A stretch of 64,000 bases of DNA from Aliidongia dinghuensis (GCF_014643535.1 NZ_BMJQ01000011.1:62001-126000), one strand, 5' to 3'; shown: positions 1-7,490, counted from the stretch's first letter. Notes: generated from the sequence alone by a model not told the origin. A program made the numbers and translations.

Positions 1-40
1 CAGCCACGATTTGGTCCGCGGACTGCCGCCGGGCAGAGCC

Positions 41-1696
41 ATGAGCGCGACCTGGACGCTCCTCGATCTGGCAGGCGATGTCGTTCTGCTGCTGTGGGGC
101 ATGCATATGGTCCACAACGGCATCATGCGTGCCTATGGGGCCGACCTGCGCCGGGTGCTGGGCCGCATGCTGGGCAACCGGGTTCGGGCCATGCTCGCCG
201 GCGCGGGCCTGACGGTGCTGCTGCAGTCGAGCACGGCGACAAGCCTGATGGCGGCGTCCTTCGCGGGTCAGGGCGCGCTCGACCTGGTGCCTGGCCTCGC
301 CATCATGCTCGGCGCCAATCTCGGCACAACCCTGGTCGTGCAGATCCTGTCCTTCGACGTCTCGAAGGTCGTGCCGCTGTTCCTGATTGCCGGCTTCGCC
401 GCCTTCAAGCATGGCACGAAGCGGGGTGGACGCGATCTCGGCCGGATCGGGCTTGGCCTGGGCATGATGCTGCTGGCGCTGCATCTCCTCGGCATTGCCC
501 TCGAACCGGCGGCGGCGGCACCGGCACTCAGGGAACTGCTCGCCAGCCTGACGGGCGACCCGGTGCTCGACCTCGTGCTTGCGGCCGTGCTGACCTGGGC
601 GACCCATTCCAGCGTCGCCGTCGTGCTGCTGGTGAGCCAGCTTGCGATGTCCGGAACCCTGCCGCCTGCGGCGAGCCTGGCCTTCGTGCTGGGCGCCAAT
701 CTCGGCTCGACTGTCCCGGCTCTCCTCAGTGCCGGACAGGACCGCGTGGCACAGCGACTGCCGCTCGGCAACATGCTCATCCGGCTCGCCGGGTGTATCC
801 TGGCGCTTCCTTTCCTCAGCACGCTTGCGCGCCTGCTCGGCACGCTGGCCGCGGATCCCGCCCGCCTTGTGGCGGACTTCCACACGGCCTTCAACCTGCT
901 GCTCGCGATCGCGTCAGTATTTTTCCTCGATCCGCTGGGCCGTCTTCTGACGCGGCTGCTGCCGGCCAAGGCCAAGGCATCGGACCCGGCAATGCCGCTG
1001 TTTCTCGATTACGCCGCGCTCGATACGCCGCATCTGGCGCTCGCCAATGCGACGCGCGAGGTGCTCAGGGTTGCGGAAACGGTCGAGACGATGCTGCGCG
1101 CCGCCCAGGACGCCCTGCTCGCACCCAATTCCGCCGGTGCTGCCAAGCTGAGCGGGATGGGCAAGACGGTCGATCGCCTGCTGGAAGCGGTGAAGGCCTA
1201 TGTCGCCCACATCGGCGAAGACGCCATGAACGAGGACGACGCCCGCCGACGGTTCAAGATGCTCGCCTTCATCGTCAGCCTCGGCCACGCGACGGATGTC
1301 GTCGAGCGCGGCCTGGCGACGAGCGGCTTTCGCAAGCTGCGTGGCGACATCGTGCTGCCGCCGGTCGAGGCCGAGGCTGTCACGTCGCTCTTCGGGCTGC
1401 TGCTCGACAACCTGAGGCTGGCACTCTCGACGCTGATTTCCGGTGACGAGCGCGGGGCGCGCGCGTTGCTCGACGCCAAGCGGCGTTTCAATGAGCGCGA
1501 ACACGCTCTGGCGACGCAGCATCTCGCGAGCCTGCGCAACAGCAATCCCGCGTCGGGCCTCGACGCGAGCGCGCTCTATCTGGCCGTGCTGCGTGACCTG
1601 AAGCAGATCGACTCCCACCTGGCGGCGGTCGCTTACCCCCTGCCGGAGGCCGAGTCCCGACAATCGGCAACTGAATCGACGGAGGCATGCCCATGA
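41..1696 (+). CDS. Na/Pi cotransporter family protein (NptA-like, PhoU-like C-terminus)
   Basis: An inner-membrane sodium-dependent phosphate transporter-like protein of 551 residues. The N-terminal 320 residues are hydrophobic and hold the two family repeats: the first has the QSSTATSLMAAS motif near residue 70, the second a related THSSVAVVLL segment near residue 190; both are followed by GANLGTT/GANLGST. From about residue 330 the protein is soluble and helical, as in the PhoU-like tail of this family. ATG at 41 is preferred because it opens a hydrophobic segment; an in-frame TTG at 11 would add 10 residues. Its stop overlaps the next ATG, so the two are probably co-translated. The substrate is inferred from the family. 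Confidence 0.88.
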   Translation: MSATWTLLDLAGDVVLLLWGMHMVHNGIMRAYGADLRRVLGRMLGNRVRAMLAGAGLTVLLQSSTATSLMAASFAGQGALDLVPGLAIMLGANLGTTLVVQILSFDVSKVVPLFLIAGFAAFKHGTKRGGRDLGRIGLGLGMMLLALHLLGIALEPAAAAPALRELLASLTGDPVLDLVLAAVLTWATHSSVAVVLLVSQLAMSGTLPPAASLAFVLGANLGSTVPALLSAGQDRVAQRLPLGNMLIRLAGCILALPFLSTLARLLGTLAADPARLVADFHTAFNLLLAIASVFFLDPLGRLLTRLLPAKAKASDPAMPLFLDYAALDTPHLALANATREVLRVAETVETMLRAAQDALLAPNSAGAAKLSGMGKTVDRLLEAVKAYVAHIGEDAMNEDDARRRFKMLAFIVSLGHATDVVERGLATSGFRKLRGDIVLPPVEAEAVTSLFGLLLDNLRLALSTLISGDERGARALLDAKRRFNEREHALATQHLASLRNSNPASGLDASALYLAVLRDLKQIDSHLAAVAYPLPEAESRQSATESTEACP

Positions 1697-1914
1697 AGAG
1701 CCTTCAAGCATTCCATCGGGAAAGCGACGATATCCGCCTGCTCGATCACCTCTTGCCGCGCGCCATGACGCGGCTCGAGCGAGCGCTGGAACGGTTTCGC
1801 GCCGAACTCCCGGCGCCTGGCGACGAGATCGCCGCGGAATTGGCGGCGGCCCGGCTCGGCTTGCGGATGGTGATCGACAGGCGGCAAGCACGCCGCCGCG
1901 ACGGTGGCGCGTGA
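1693..1914 (+). CDS. Small hypothetical protein coupled to the Na/Pi cotransporter
   Basis: A 73-residue charged, helical protein that I do not recognise. It starts within the stop codon of the cotransporter gene (ATGA overlap), with GGAGG seven bases ahead of ATG 1693. It has no signal peptide or membrane segment, and Arg, Glu and Ala are frequent. The position suggests translational coupling and a role linked to phosphate transport, but this is inference. Its own stop overlaps a GTG that opens another short frame. Confidence 0.55.
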   Translation: MKSLQAFHRESDDIRLLDHLLPRAMTRLERALERFRAELPAPGDEIAAELAAARLGLRMVIDRRQARRRDGGA

Positions 1915-2021
1915 GCTGGGCGGAGCGGGATGGGCGAGCCGGGTGGCGCCTTGCGGAGCGATGCGGCATGCCGGGCCGCCTCGTGCTGTGGCGGATCATC
2001 CTGCTGGCGGTCGGGCGGTGA
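1911..2021 (+). CDS. Possible very small ORF (36 aa), GTG start
   Basis: The GTG overlaps the preceding TGA (GTGA). The 36 predicted residues are basic, and the last third (LVLWRIILLAVG) is hydrophobic. There is no convincing ribosome binding site, so expression would rely on coupling. I do not recognise it and it could be chance. Confidence 0.25.
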   Translation: MSWAERDGRAGWRLAERCGMPGRLVLWRIILLAVGR

Positions 2022-2254
2022 AGCGTAGCCCGTCGTTCTGCGTCCACGCCTGCCTGGTCGGCGCCGCGTTGGTGCTGACCAGTGCGCGCGGGCTGTGGCG
2101 GCTCGGCCTGATCGGCCCCCGACAGATCGGCACCGCGCTCGGTTGGTCCGATCGCCTGACGCGCCACGCCATGGCGCTCAGGCGGCGGCACCGGGCCAAG
2201 GGCCTCGCCGACCAGGGGCATCATCGAAAGGTAACAAAAATCGGCGACAGATGA
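2018..2254 (+). CDS. Possible small membrane-anchored ORF (78 aa), GTG start
   Basis: This frame begins at a GTG overlapping the previous TGA, the third coupled junction in a row. The first 40 residues contain one hydrophobic stretch (CLVGAALVLTSARGLWRLGL), followed by a strongly basic tail rich in Arg, His and Lys. No family is recognised. There is no strong ribosome binding site, so it is kept only because of the chain of overlapping starts. Confidence 0.28.
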   Translation: MKRSPSFCVHACLVGAALVLTSARGLWRLGLIGPRQIGTALGWSDRLTRHAMALRRRHRAKGLADQGHHRKVTKIGDR

Positions 2255-2271
2255 TCGTTGCGGTGATCTGT
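2245..2271. promoter_or_regulatory. Inverted repeat upstream of the porin gene
   Basis: Seven-base perfect arms GACAGAT and ATCTGTC are separated by 13 bases and lie about 60 bp upstream of the porin start. The size and position suit an operator for a dimeric regulator. No regulator gene is adjacent, so this is a candidate only. Confidence 0.3.
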
Positions 2272-2331
2272 CCGACGTCATCGCGTCGAAGTCGGGAAGC
2301 GGCGGCGGCGAAACGACTGGAGAAGAGTTCG

Positions 2332-3807
2332 ATGAAGCACGTCCGACTGAAGGCGCCGCCCCTGTTGGGGTTCGCCGCAATCGCCTTCACGCTGGGCCTG
2401 ACGCATCCGGCCATGAGCCAAGAGGCGCCGGCCGCGACGCTACCCGCCGCGACGCTACCCGCCGCCGAGGGTGGCGCGACCCAAGCCCCCGGCGGCGACG
2501 CGCCGGCCGACGCTGCCAAGCCGACCGGCTTCTGGGAGCGCGATACGCTCACCGGCGACTGGGGGGGCGTGCGCTCGACGCTCCAGGATGCCGGCATCAA
2601 GCTCGGCGTGGTCGAGACCAGCGACCTGCTGGCCAATGTCACGGGCGGCGCCAAGACCGGTGCGCTCTACGAGGGGCTCACCGCGCTGACGCTCGACCTT
2701 GACCTCGAGAAGCTGTCTGGCTGGACCGGGGCCACGATCCATGCCAGCGCCTGGCAGATCCATGGCCGCGGCTTCAGCGCCAACAATGTGAAGAGCCTGA
2801 TGCCGCAGAGCAGCGTCGAGGCCGATCGCGGCAGCCTGTTGTCCGACCTCTATTTCGAACAGGCTCTGTTCGACGGCGCCGCCTCGGTCCGCATCGGCCA
2901 GCAGGCGGTCGACGACGAGTTCATCATCAGCAAGACGGCGACGCTCTTCGTCAATTCGAACTTCGGCTATCCGGCGCTGCCGTCGCTCGATCAGCCGTCG
3001 GGCGGGCCGGATTATCCGTTTGCGACACCCGGCGTCCGGCTGAAGCTCGCGCCGACGGACCAGCTGACGGTCCTGGCCGGCGCCTTCAATGGTGATCCGG
3101 CCGGTCCGGGCGCCGGCGATCCGCAATTGCGCAACCCGTCCGGCACCGCCTTCCGCTTCAGCGACGGCGTGTTGGCCTTCCTCGAGGCGCAATATGCGAT
3201 CAACCAGTCGAAGGATGCCGAGGGCTTGCCAGGCACGTACAAGCTCGGCGCCTGGTACGACTCCCAGCCGTTCGCTGACCAGCATTTCGATCGCCTGGGC
3301 CTGTCGCTCGCCGACCCGCGCTCAAACGGTGTCGCGCGGCAGCATAACGGCGACTGGAGCATCTATGCGATCGCCGACCAGATGCTATGGCGGCGGCCGG
3401 GGACGGACGACCAGGGCCTGTCCGCCTTTGCCCGTGTCATGGGTGCGCCGGCCGACCGGAACCTGGTGGATTTCGATGCCGCCGGCGGCTTCAGCTTCAA
3501 GGGACCGCTCGAGGGGCGCGACGACGATCAGGTCGGGCTGGCGGCCAGCTACAGCCGGATCTCGAACAGGGCGAGCCGGCTCGATGCGGATTTCCTGCGC
3601 CTCGTGCCTGGGCGGCCGGTGCGCGACCAGGAGAGCTCCATCGAGCTGACCTACATGGCGCAGGTGACGCCCTGGTGGCAGCTGCAGCCCGACCTGCAAT
3701 ATATCGTGCACCCCGGCGGCAACGCGCCGCTGCCGAGCGACCCGTCGCAGCGGCGGACGATCGGCAATGCCTTCGTGATTGGCCTGCGCACGACGGTCAC
3801 GTTCTGA
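2332..3807 (+). CDS. OprB-type carbohydrate-selective porin
   Basis: An outer-membrane beta-barrel porin of 491 residues, probably for sugar uptake. A signal peptide covers about residues 1-27 (cleavage near AMS-QE). Next comes an Ala/Pro linker containing a repeated ATLPA, then the typical OprB opening (FWERDTLTGDWGGVRSTLQD), and the protein ends in an aromatic-terminated strand (TTVTF). Asp, Gly and aromatic residues alternate as in barrel strands. ATG 2332 was chosen because GGAGAAGAG lies just upstream and the signal peptide begins there; the frame stays open 237 bases further upstream without a plausible start. It is followed at once by a terminator-like hairpin, so it is likely monocistronic. 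Substrate range cannot be read from the sequence. Confidence 0.88.
   Translation: MKHVRLKAPPLLGFAAIAFTLGLTHPAMSQEAPAATLPAATLPAAEGGATQAPGGDAPADAAKPTGFWERDTLTGDWGGVRSTLQDAGIKLGVVETSDLLANVTGGAKTGALYEGLTALTLDLDLEKLSGWTGATIHASAWQIHGRGFSANNVKSLMPQSSVEADRGSLLSDLYFEQALFDGAASVRIGQQAVDDEFIISKTATLFVNSNFGYPALPSLDQPSGGPDYPFATPGVRLKLAPTDQLTVLAGAFNGDPAGPGAGDPQLRNPSGTAFRFSDGVLAFLEAQYAINQSKDAEGLPGTYKLGAWYDSQPFADQHFDRLGLSLADPRSNGVARQHNGDWSIYAIADQMLWRRPGTDDQGLSAFARVMGAPADRNLVDFDAAGGFSFKGPLEGRDDDQVGLAASYSRISNRASRLDADFLRLVPGRPVRDQESSIELTYMAQVTPWWQLQPDLQYIVHPGGNAPLPSDPSQRRTIGNAFVIGLRTTVTF
2431..2460. repeat. 15-bp tandem duplication in the porin linker
   Basis: The unit GCCGCGACGCTACCC occurs twice exactly, followed by the first five bases of a third copy. 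In frame, it encodes the duplicated ATLPA of the Ala/Pro-rich linker after the signal peptide. Confidence 0.9.
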
Positions 3808-3846
3808 GACGAGCGGGCTGAGAAAAGCGGGGGCCTGAAAACAGCG

Positions 3847-3880
3847 GGGCCGGTCCGACGGGCAATCGGACCGGCCCTTC
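3847..3880 (+). terminator. Hairpin terminator after the porin gene
   Basis: Perfect 12-bp arms (GGGCCGGTCCGA and its complement at 3866-3877) with a 7-base loop lie 40 bp after the porin stop. Only a short TTCC follows, so the U-tract is weak. The hairpin may also serve the leftward peroxiredoxin gene. Confidence 0.7.
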
Positions 3881-3946
3881 CAGTGTCGAGGGCGAGGCGG
3901 ACGCGGCGTTGCCGCCCCGCCGATCGCGCTGGATGCTGCGTTGGCT

Positions 3947-4585
3947 TTAGGCGCGCTTCGGCTGCTTCACGACGCGCAGGTACGGCTTCAGCGTCTTCCA
4001 ACCCTCGGGGAAGCGCTCCTTGGCGTCGGCGTCCGACAGCGACGGCACGATGATGACGTCGTCGCCGTCCGTCCAATTGACCGGGGTCGCGACCTTGTGC
4101 TGGTCGGTCAGCTGCAGGCTGTCGATCACGCGCAGGATCTCGGCGAAGTTCCGGCCCGTCGACGGCGGATAAGTGAGCGTCAGCCGGACCTTCTTGTTCG
4201 CATCGATGATGTAGACCGCGCGCACCGTGACCGAGGGATCGGCCTCGGGATGGATCATGCCGTAGAGCGACGAGACTTTGCGGTCGCCGTCGGCCAGCAC
4301 CGGAAAGTTGAGCTTCTGGCCCTGGGTCTCCTCGATGTCGTCGGCCCACTTGCCGTGATTCTCAGAGCTGTCGACCGAAAGGCCGATGATCTTGACGTTG
4401 CGCTTGTCGAACTCGGGCTTGAGCCGCGCGGCCTCGGCGAGCTCGGTCGTGCACACCGGGGTGAAGTCCTTGGGATGGCTGAACAGCACGCCCCAGCTCG
4501 ACCCCAGCCAATCGTGGAAGCGGATCTCGCCGGTGCTGGACGTCTGCGTGAAATCGGGGGCGATGGTACCCAGTTGAATGGACAT
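3947..4585 (-). CDS. 1-Cys peroxiredoxin (Prx6-type AhpC/TSA family)
   Basis: A thiol peroxidase of 212 residues that reduces peroxides in the cytoplasm. The active-site motif DFTPVCTTE places the peroxidatic Cys at residue 45, and PSTGRNFAEILRVIDSLQL and the C-terminal arm (EGWKTLKPYLR) match the Prx6 branch. No resolving cysteine is apparent. The leader is long: a sigma70-like promoter at 4899-4927, a SAM-II-like riboswitch, a 37-codon ORF and an 18-bp tandem repeat all lie upstream on the same strand. The ribosome binding site next to ATG 4585 is weak. Regulation by S-adenosylmethionine is inferred from the leader and would be unusual for this family. Confidence 0.93.
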   Translation of the reverse strand: MSIQLGTIAPDFTQTSSTGEIRFHDWLGSSWGVLFSHPKDFTPVCTTELAEAARLKPEFDKRNVKIIGLSVDSSENHGKWADDIEETQGQKLNFPVLADGDRKVSSLYGMIHPEADPSVTVRAVYIIDANKKVRLTLTYPPSTGRNFAEILRVIDSLQLTDQHKVATPVNWTDGDDVIIVPSLSDADAKERFPEGWKTLKPYLRVVKQPKRA

Positions 4586-4603
4586 GATTTAAGGACACTC
4601 CGT

Positions 4604-4639
4604 CGTTTGATCTGATACGGGCGTTTGATCTGATGCGGG
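4604..4639. repeat. 18-bp tandem repeat in the peroxiredoxin leader
   Basis: Two adjacent copies of CGTTTGATCTGATRCGGG differ only at R. They end about 20 bp from the peroxiredoxin start, read leftwards. They may be a repeated regulator site or a recent duplication; nothing in the sequence decides. Confidence 0.85.
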
Positions 4640-4680
4640 GTTTGGCTCAGGCACGCGGACGCCCAGACCGCGGCCCGGGC

Positions 4681-4794
4681 TCACACGGTCTGGTCGGGGT
4701 CGGCATTCTGGAAGATATCGAACGGAAGGGCGGCACGAGTCGCGCTGGGCACCGTCGGTCCATGACCAAACTCCAGGTACGTTCCTGGGCCCAC
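4681..4794 (-). CDS. Small ORF (37 aa) directly behind the SAM-II-like riboswitch
   Basis: A GTG at 4794 follows the purine-rich GGGGGAGA by a few bases. It opens a 37-codon frame beginning MGPGTYLEFGHGP and ending LPFDIFQNADPDQTV. Codons are mostly GC-ending, like neighbouring genes, and composition is protein-like. I recognise no family. The ribosome binding site lies in the loop of a 7-bp hairpin (CCACGGG/CCCGTGG) that also covers the start codon. An 8-bp hairpin (CCAGACCG/CGGTCTGG) straddles the stop. It could be a riboswitch-controlled small protein, a leader peptide, or the remnant of a longer gene. Confidence 0.45.
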   Translation of the reverse strand: MGPGTYLEFGHGPTVPSATRAALPFDIFQNADPDQTV

Positions 4795-4810
4795 GGGATC
4801 TCCCCCGTGG

Positions 4811-4864
4811 CGCTTTAGCGTTTGATGTCGCGGCGCAAGCTGCCCGTCAAATTCCCGCGGGCCC
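4811..4864 (-). promoter_or_regulatory. SAM-II-like riboswitch (SAM_alpha type)
   Basis: Read leftwards, the RNA shows the hallmarks of the SAM-II class. A P1 stem (CGCGG with CCGCG) encloses a loop carrying AATTTGA and GCAGCTTGC, and AAACGCTAAAGC follows P1. The downstream GCT-AAA-GC can pair with GC-AGC inside the loop, giving the expected pseudoknot with the AAA bulge. SAM-II elements are known mainly from alphaproteobacterial methionine genes. Here, the next ORFs are a 37-codon frame and a peroxiredoxin. The conserved GG after the AAA is replaced by GC, so the pseudoknot itself does not hide a ribosome binding site. The call rests on motif recognition, not on a covariance search. Confidence 0.7.
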
Positions 4865-4898
4865 CGTTGCCGATATCGGCAGTGTCGGGGCCGAGGCG

Positions 4899-4927
4899 AA
4901 CCTAGCGGCGGGTTTCGGTGCTGTCAA
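4899..4927 (-). promoter_or_regulatory. Sigma70-like promoter driving the riboswitch
   Basis: TTGACA (4927-4922) and TAGGTT (4904-4899) are separated by 17 bases on the minus strand. Transcription would begin near 4892, about 30 bases ahead of the riboswitch core. The -35 overlaps one arm of the inverted repeat at 4925-4954. Confidence 0.6.
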
Positions 4928-4954
4928 TATACTGGCGAGAGCGCCAATATATTG
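4925..4954. promoter_or_regulatory. 13-bp inverted repeat overlapping the -35 region
   Basis: The arms CAATATACTGGCG and CGCCAATATATTG match at 12 of 13 positions around a 4-base spacer AGAG. The repeat reaches into the -35 box of the leftward promoter and lies just past the stop of the ketopantoate reductase-like gene. It could be an operator or, as RNA, a hairpin; on the plus strand it is followed by TTTT. Confidence 0.5.
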
Positions 4955-4983
4955 TTTTCTGCGCAAGTGCCACCGCCATCCTG

Positions 4984-5964
4984 TCAGTAGCAGCCGGCAA
5001 GGCGCGCCCGCTCGCGCACCAGCGCCAGGATCAGGTCGCATGCCGGTGTTGCGACCTCAGTCAAGCGGCCCAGCTCGACGATGGCGCCCAAGAGCGCGTC
5101 GATCTCCATCGGCCGGCCGCGCTCCAGATCCTGCAGCATCGAGGTCTTGTGCGCGCCGACTTCGGCGGCACCGTCGATACGCTTCTCGACGTCGATCGAG
5201 AACTTGGCGCCGACCGCCTCGCCGACCGCCTGGCCCTCGAGCATCATGGTACGGGCGACCGCGCGCAGGTCGGGGCGGGTGCCGAGCCGGTCGAGCGTCG
5301 AGCCGGTCAGCGCCGAGAGCGGGTTGAAGGCGAGGTTGCCCCACAGCTTGACCCAGATCTCGTCGCGGATGCCGGGGCGGAGCGGCGCCTTGAAGCCGGC
5401 CTGGACCAGGAGCTGCGACAGGATCTGGCCACGCTCGCTGCGGCTGCCGTCGGGCTCGCCCAGGCTGAAACGGTCGCCGTAGGTATGCTCGATCACGCCC
5501 GGCTCGACCACTTCGGCGGCTGGGTAGACGACGGCGCCGATCACTTGCGCGGGCGGCAGCGTGCGCCAGACGACGCCGTCAGGGTCGACGCTCTCGACGT
5601 GCCGGCCGCTCAACGGCCCGTCGAGCCCGTGGAAATACCAATAGGGGATGCCGTTGATCCCGGTGACGAGCGCGCTCTCCGGCCCCATCAGCCGGGCGAT
5701 GGCCGGGGCGGCGGCGGGCAGCGAATGGGCCTTCAAGGTGACGATGACATAGTCCTGCACGCCGGCCTCGGCCGGGTCCTCGACGGCTCTCACCGGCACG
5801 ACATGGCGCTCGCCGCCGCTGATGAGCGTGAGGCCGCGCGCCCGCATCGCCGCCAGATGCGGGCCGCGCGCCACGACCGTGACGTCGACGCCGGCGAGTG
5901 CCAGCTTCGCGCCGAGCAGCCCGCCGATGGCCCCGGCGCCGAAGATCGCGATCCGGCGGCTCAT
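4984..5964 (-). CDS. Ketopantoate reductase-like dehydrogenase (ApbA/PanE family)
   Basis: An NADPH-dependent 2-dehydropantoate 2-reductase family enzyme of 326 residues, cytoplasmic. The nucleotide-binding GAGAIGGLLGAKLALAG lies near the N-terminus. The family Lys is seen in TLKAHSLPA, the Asn in TGINGIPYW, and the helical domain carries KLWGNLAFNPLSALT. The ATG overlaps the stop of the upstream acyl-CoA ligase gene (ATGA), so the two are coupled. No other pantothenate gene is nearby. Many paralogues of this family act on other 2-oxo acids, so the link to pantothenate is uncertain. Confidence 0.85.
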   Translation of the reverse strand: MSRRIAIFGAGAIGGLLGAKLALAGVDVTVVARGPHLAAMRARGLTLISGGERHVVPVRAVEDPAEAGVQDYVIVTLKAHSLPAAAPAIARLMGPESALVTGINGIPYWYFHGLDGPLSGRHVESVDPDGVVWRTLPPAQVIGAVVYPAAEVVEPGVIEHTYGDRFSLGEPDGSRSERGQILSQLLVQAGFKAPLRPGIRDEIWVKLWGNLAFNPLSALTGSTLDRLGTRPDLRAVARTMMLEGQAVGEAVGAKFSIDVEKRIDGAAEVGAHKTSMLQDLERGRPMEIDALLGAIVELGRLTEVATPACDLILALVRERARLAGCY

Positions 5965-7490
5965 GGATCGAGGCCCAGCTGCTTGGCGAGCCCGATGCGC
6001 TGCAGCTTGCCGGTTGGCCCCTTGGGGATCTCGGTCATGAACAGGATCTTGCGCGGCACCTTGAAGTCGGCGAGGCGTGCCGCGACGAAATCGCGCAAGG
6101 TCCGCTCCTCGACGCTCATGCCCTCGCGCAGCACGACGGCGGCCGCGACCTCCTCGCCCAGCTTGTCGTGCTTGATCGCGAATGTGGCGACCTGGGCCAC
6201 AGCCGGATGGTCCATCATCACCGCATCGACCTCGAGCGGGCTCACTTTCTCGCCGCCGCGGTTGATGAGCTCCTTCAGGCGCCCGGTCAGGCGCAGGTAG
6301 CCGTCGGCATCGAGATAGCCCTGGTCGCCGGTGCGGAACCAGCCGTTCGTGAATGCCTTGGCGTTGGCCTCGGGATTGGCCTCGTAGCCGTCGGTGACGT
6401 TCGGGCCGCGGATCACGACCTCGCCCAGCGCGTCGGTCGGGAGCAGCGTGCCCGCCTCGTCCATGATCCCGATCTCGGGCCCGGCCGCGATGCCGACGGA
6501 GCCCGCGAAGCGCGGACGCGGCGGCAGCGGGTTCGACGCCATCTGGTGCGCGGCCTCGGTCATGCCGTAGGCCTCGATGACCGGCGCGCCGAACGTGGCC
6601 TCGAGCGATGCCATGACCTGCGGCGGCAAGGATGCACTCGACGAACGGACGAGGCGGAGCCGGCCGCGCGCGATCTCGTCCTTGTGGCGGTCGGCGCGGG
6701 CGAGGATCGTCTGGTGCATGGTCGGCACGGCCGTGTACCAGCTGGGCCTGACCTCCTCGAGCCAGCCGAAGAACTTGAGCGCGTTGAAGCCGGGCGAGCA
6801 GCTGACCGCGGCGCCGGCGGCGAGGCTCGAGAGCACGGCCGCGATCAGCCCATGGATGTGGAACAGCGGCATGATGTTGAGGCAGACGTCGCCGCGCTCG
6901 AGCCCCAGGGTTGCCCCGATGTGCCGGGCCGAGGCCGCGAGGTTGCGCTGGCGCAGCGGCACGATCTTCGGCCGCGACGTCGTGCCCGAGGTATGCAGCA
7001 CCAGGGCCACGTCGTCCGCCGCGGCCGGACCCGGTGTCCGTGCCGCCGCCGGGGCGAGCGCGCCCGTGTCGATGGTGAAATCCCCGGCGGTGCCGTCCGA
7101 CGGCACGAGTTCGATCACCGGCACGCCGCGCCCAGCCGCGACGGCGCGCGCCGGGCTCTCGAAGCCGCGCAAGATCAGCAAAGCCTTGGCGCCGAGATCG
7201 CCCAGGTAGAAATCGAATTCCTCGGCCCGGTAGGCCGGATTGAGCGGCGCGCTGGTGGCGCCCGCGGCGACGGCGACGAAGGCGGTCGCCATCTCCGGCC
7301 CGTTTGGCTGAACGATCGCAACCCGGTCGCCGCGGCCGATGCCGACCCGGTTGAGGGTGGCGATGGTGCGGGCGGTCAGATCCTGCAGCCCGCTGAAGGT
7401 GAGCGACGGCCGCCCCGGCGCGCCGATCGCGGCATCCTCCGGCTGCCCCTGGGTGATCAGTTCCGGAATCGTCTCGAACGGATGGGACAA
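5961..7490 (-). CDS. Acyl-CoA synthetase, oxalyl-CoA synthetase-like (ANL superfamily)
   Basis: An adenylate-forming acid:CoA ligase of 509 residues. The P-loop-like motif reads LHTSGTTSRPKIVPL, a form (SRPK) typical of the oxalate-CoA ligase/Pcs60 branch. YGMTEAAHQM is the A5 motif, GWFRTGDQGYLDADG the A7 motif, and GPTGKLQR near the C-terminus holds the catalytic Lys. It is coupled by ATGA overlap to the downstream ketopantoate reductase-like gene, so the pair may process a 2-oxo or dicarboxylic acid. No oxalyl-CoA decarboxylase or formyl-CoA transferase lies in the window, so the oxalate role is inference from motif similarity. Confidence 0.85.
   Translation of the reverse strand: MSHPFETIPELITQGQPEDAAIGAPGRPSLTFSGLQDLTARTIATLNRVGIGRGDRVAIVQPNGPEMATAFVAVAAGATSAPLNPAYRAEEFDFYLGDLGAKALLILRGFESPARAVAAGRGVPVIELVPSDGTAGDFTIDTGALAPAAARTPGPAAADDVALVLHTSGTTSRPKIVPLRQRNLAASARHIGATLGLERGDVCLNIMPLFHIHGLIAAVLSSLAAGAAVSCSPGFNALKFFGWLEEVRPSWYTAVPTMHQTILARADRHKDEIARGRLRLVRSSSASLPPQVMASLEATFGAPVIEAYGMTEAAHQMASNPLPPRPRFAGSVGIAAGPEIGIMDEAGTLLPTDALGEVVIRGPNVTDGYEANPEANAKAFTNGWFRTGDQGYLDADGYLRLTGRLKELINRGGEKVSPLEVDAVMMDHPAVAQVATFAIKHDKLGEEVAAAVVLREGMSVEERTLRDFVAARLADFKVPRKILFMTEIPKGPTGKLQRIGLAKQLGLDP

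Noticed and set aside
3812..3850. Repeated AGCGGG...GAAAA segments after the porin stop
   Set aside because: The spacing is 14 and 17 bases and the match is loose, so it was not counted among the 15-bp tandem repeats.
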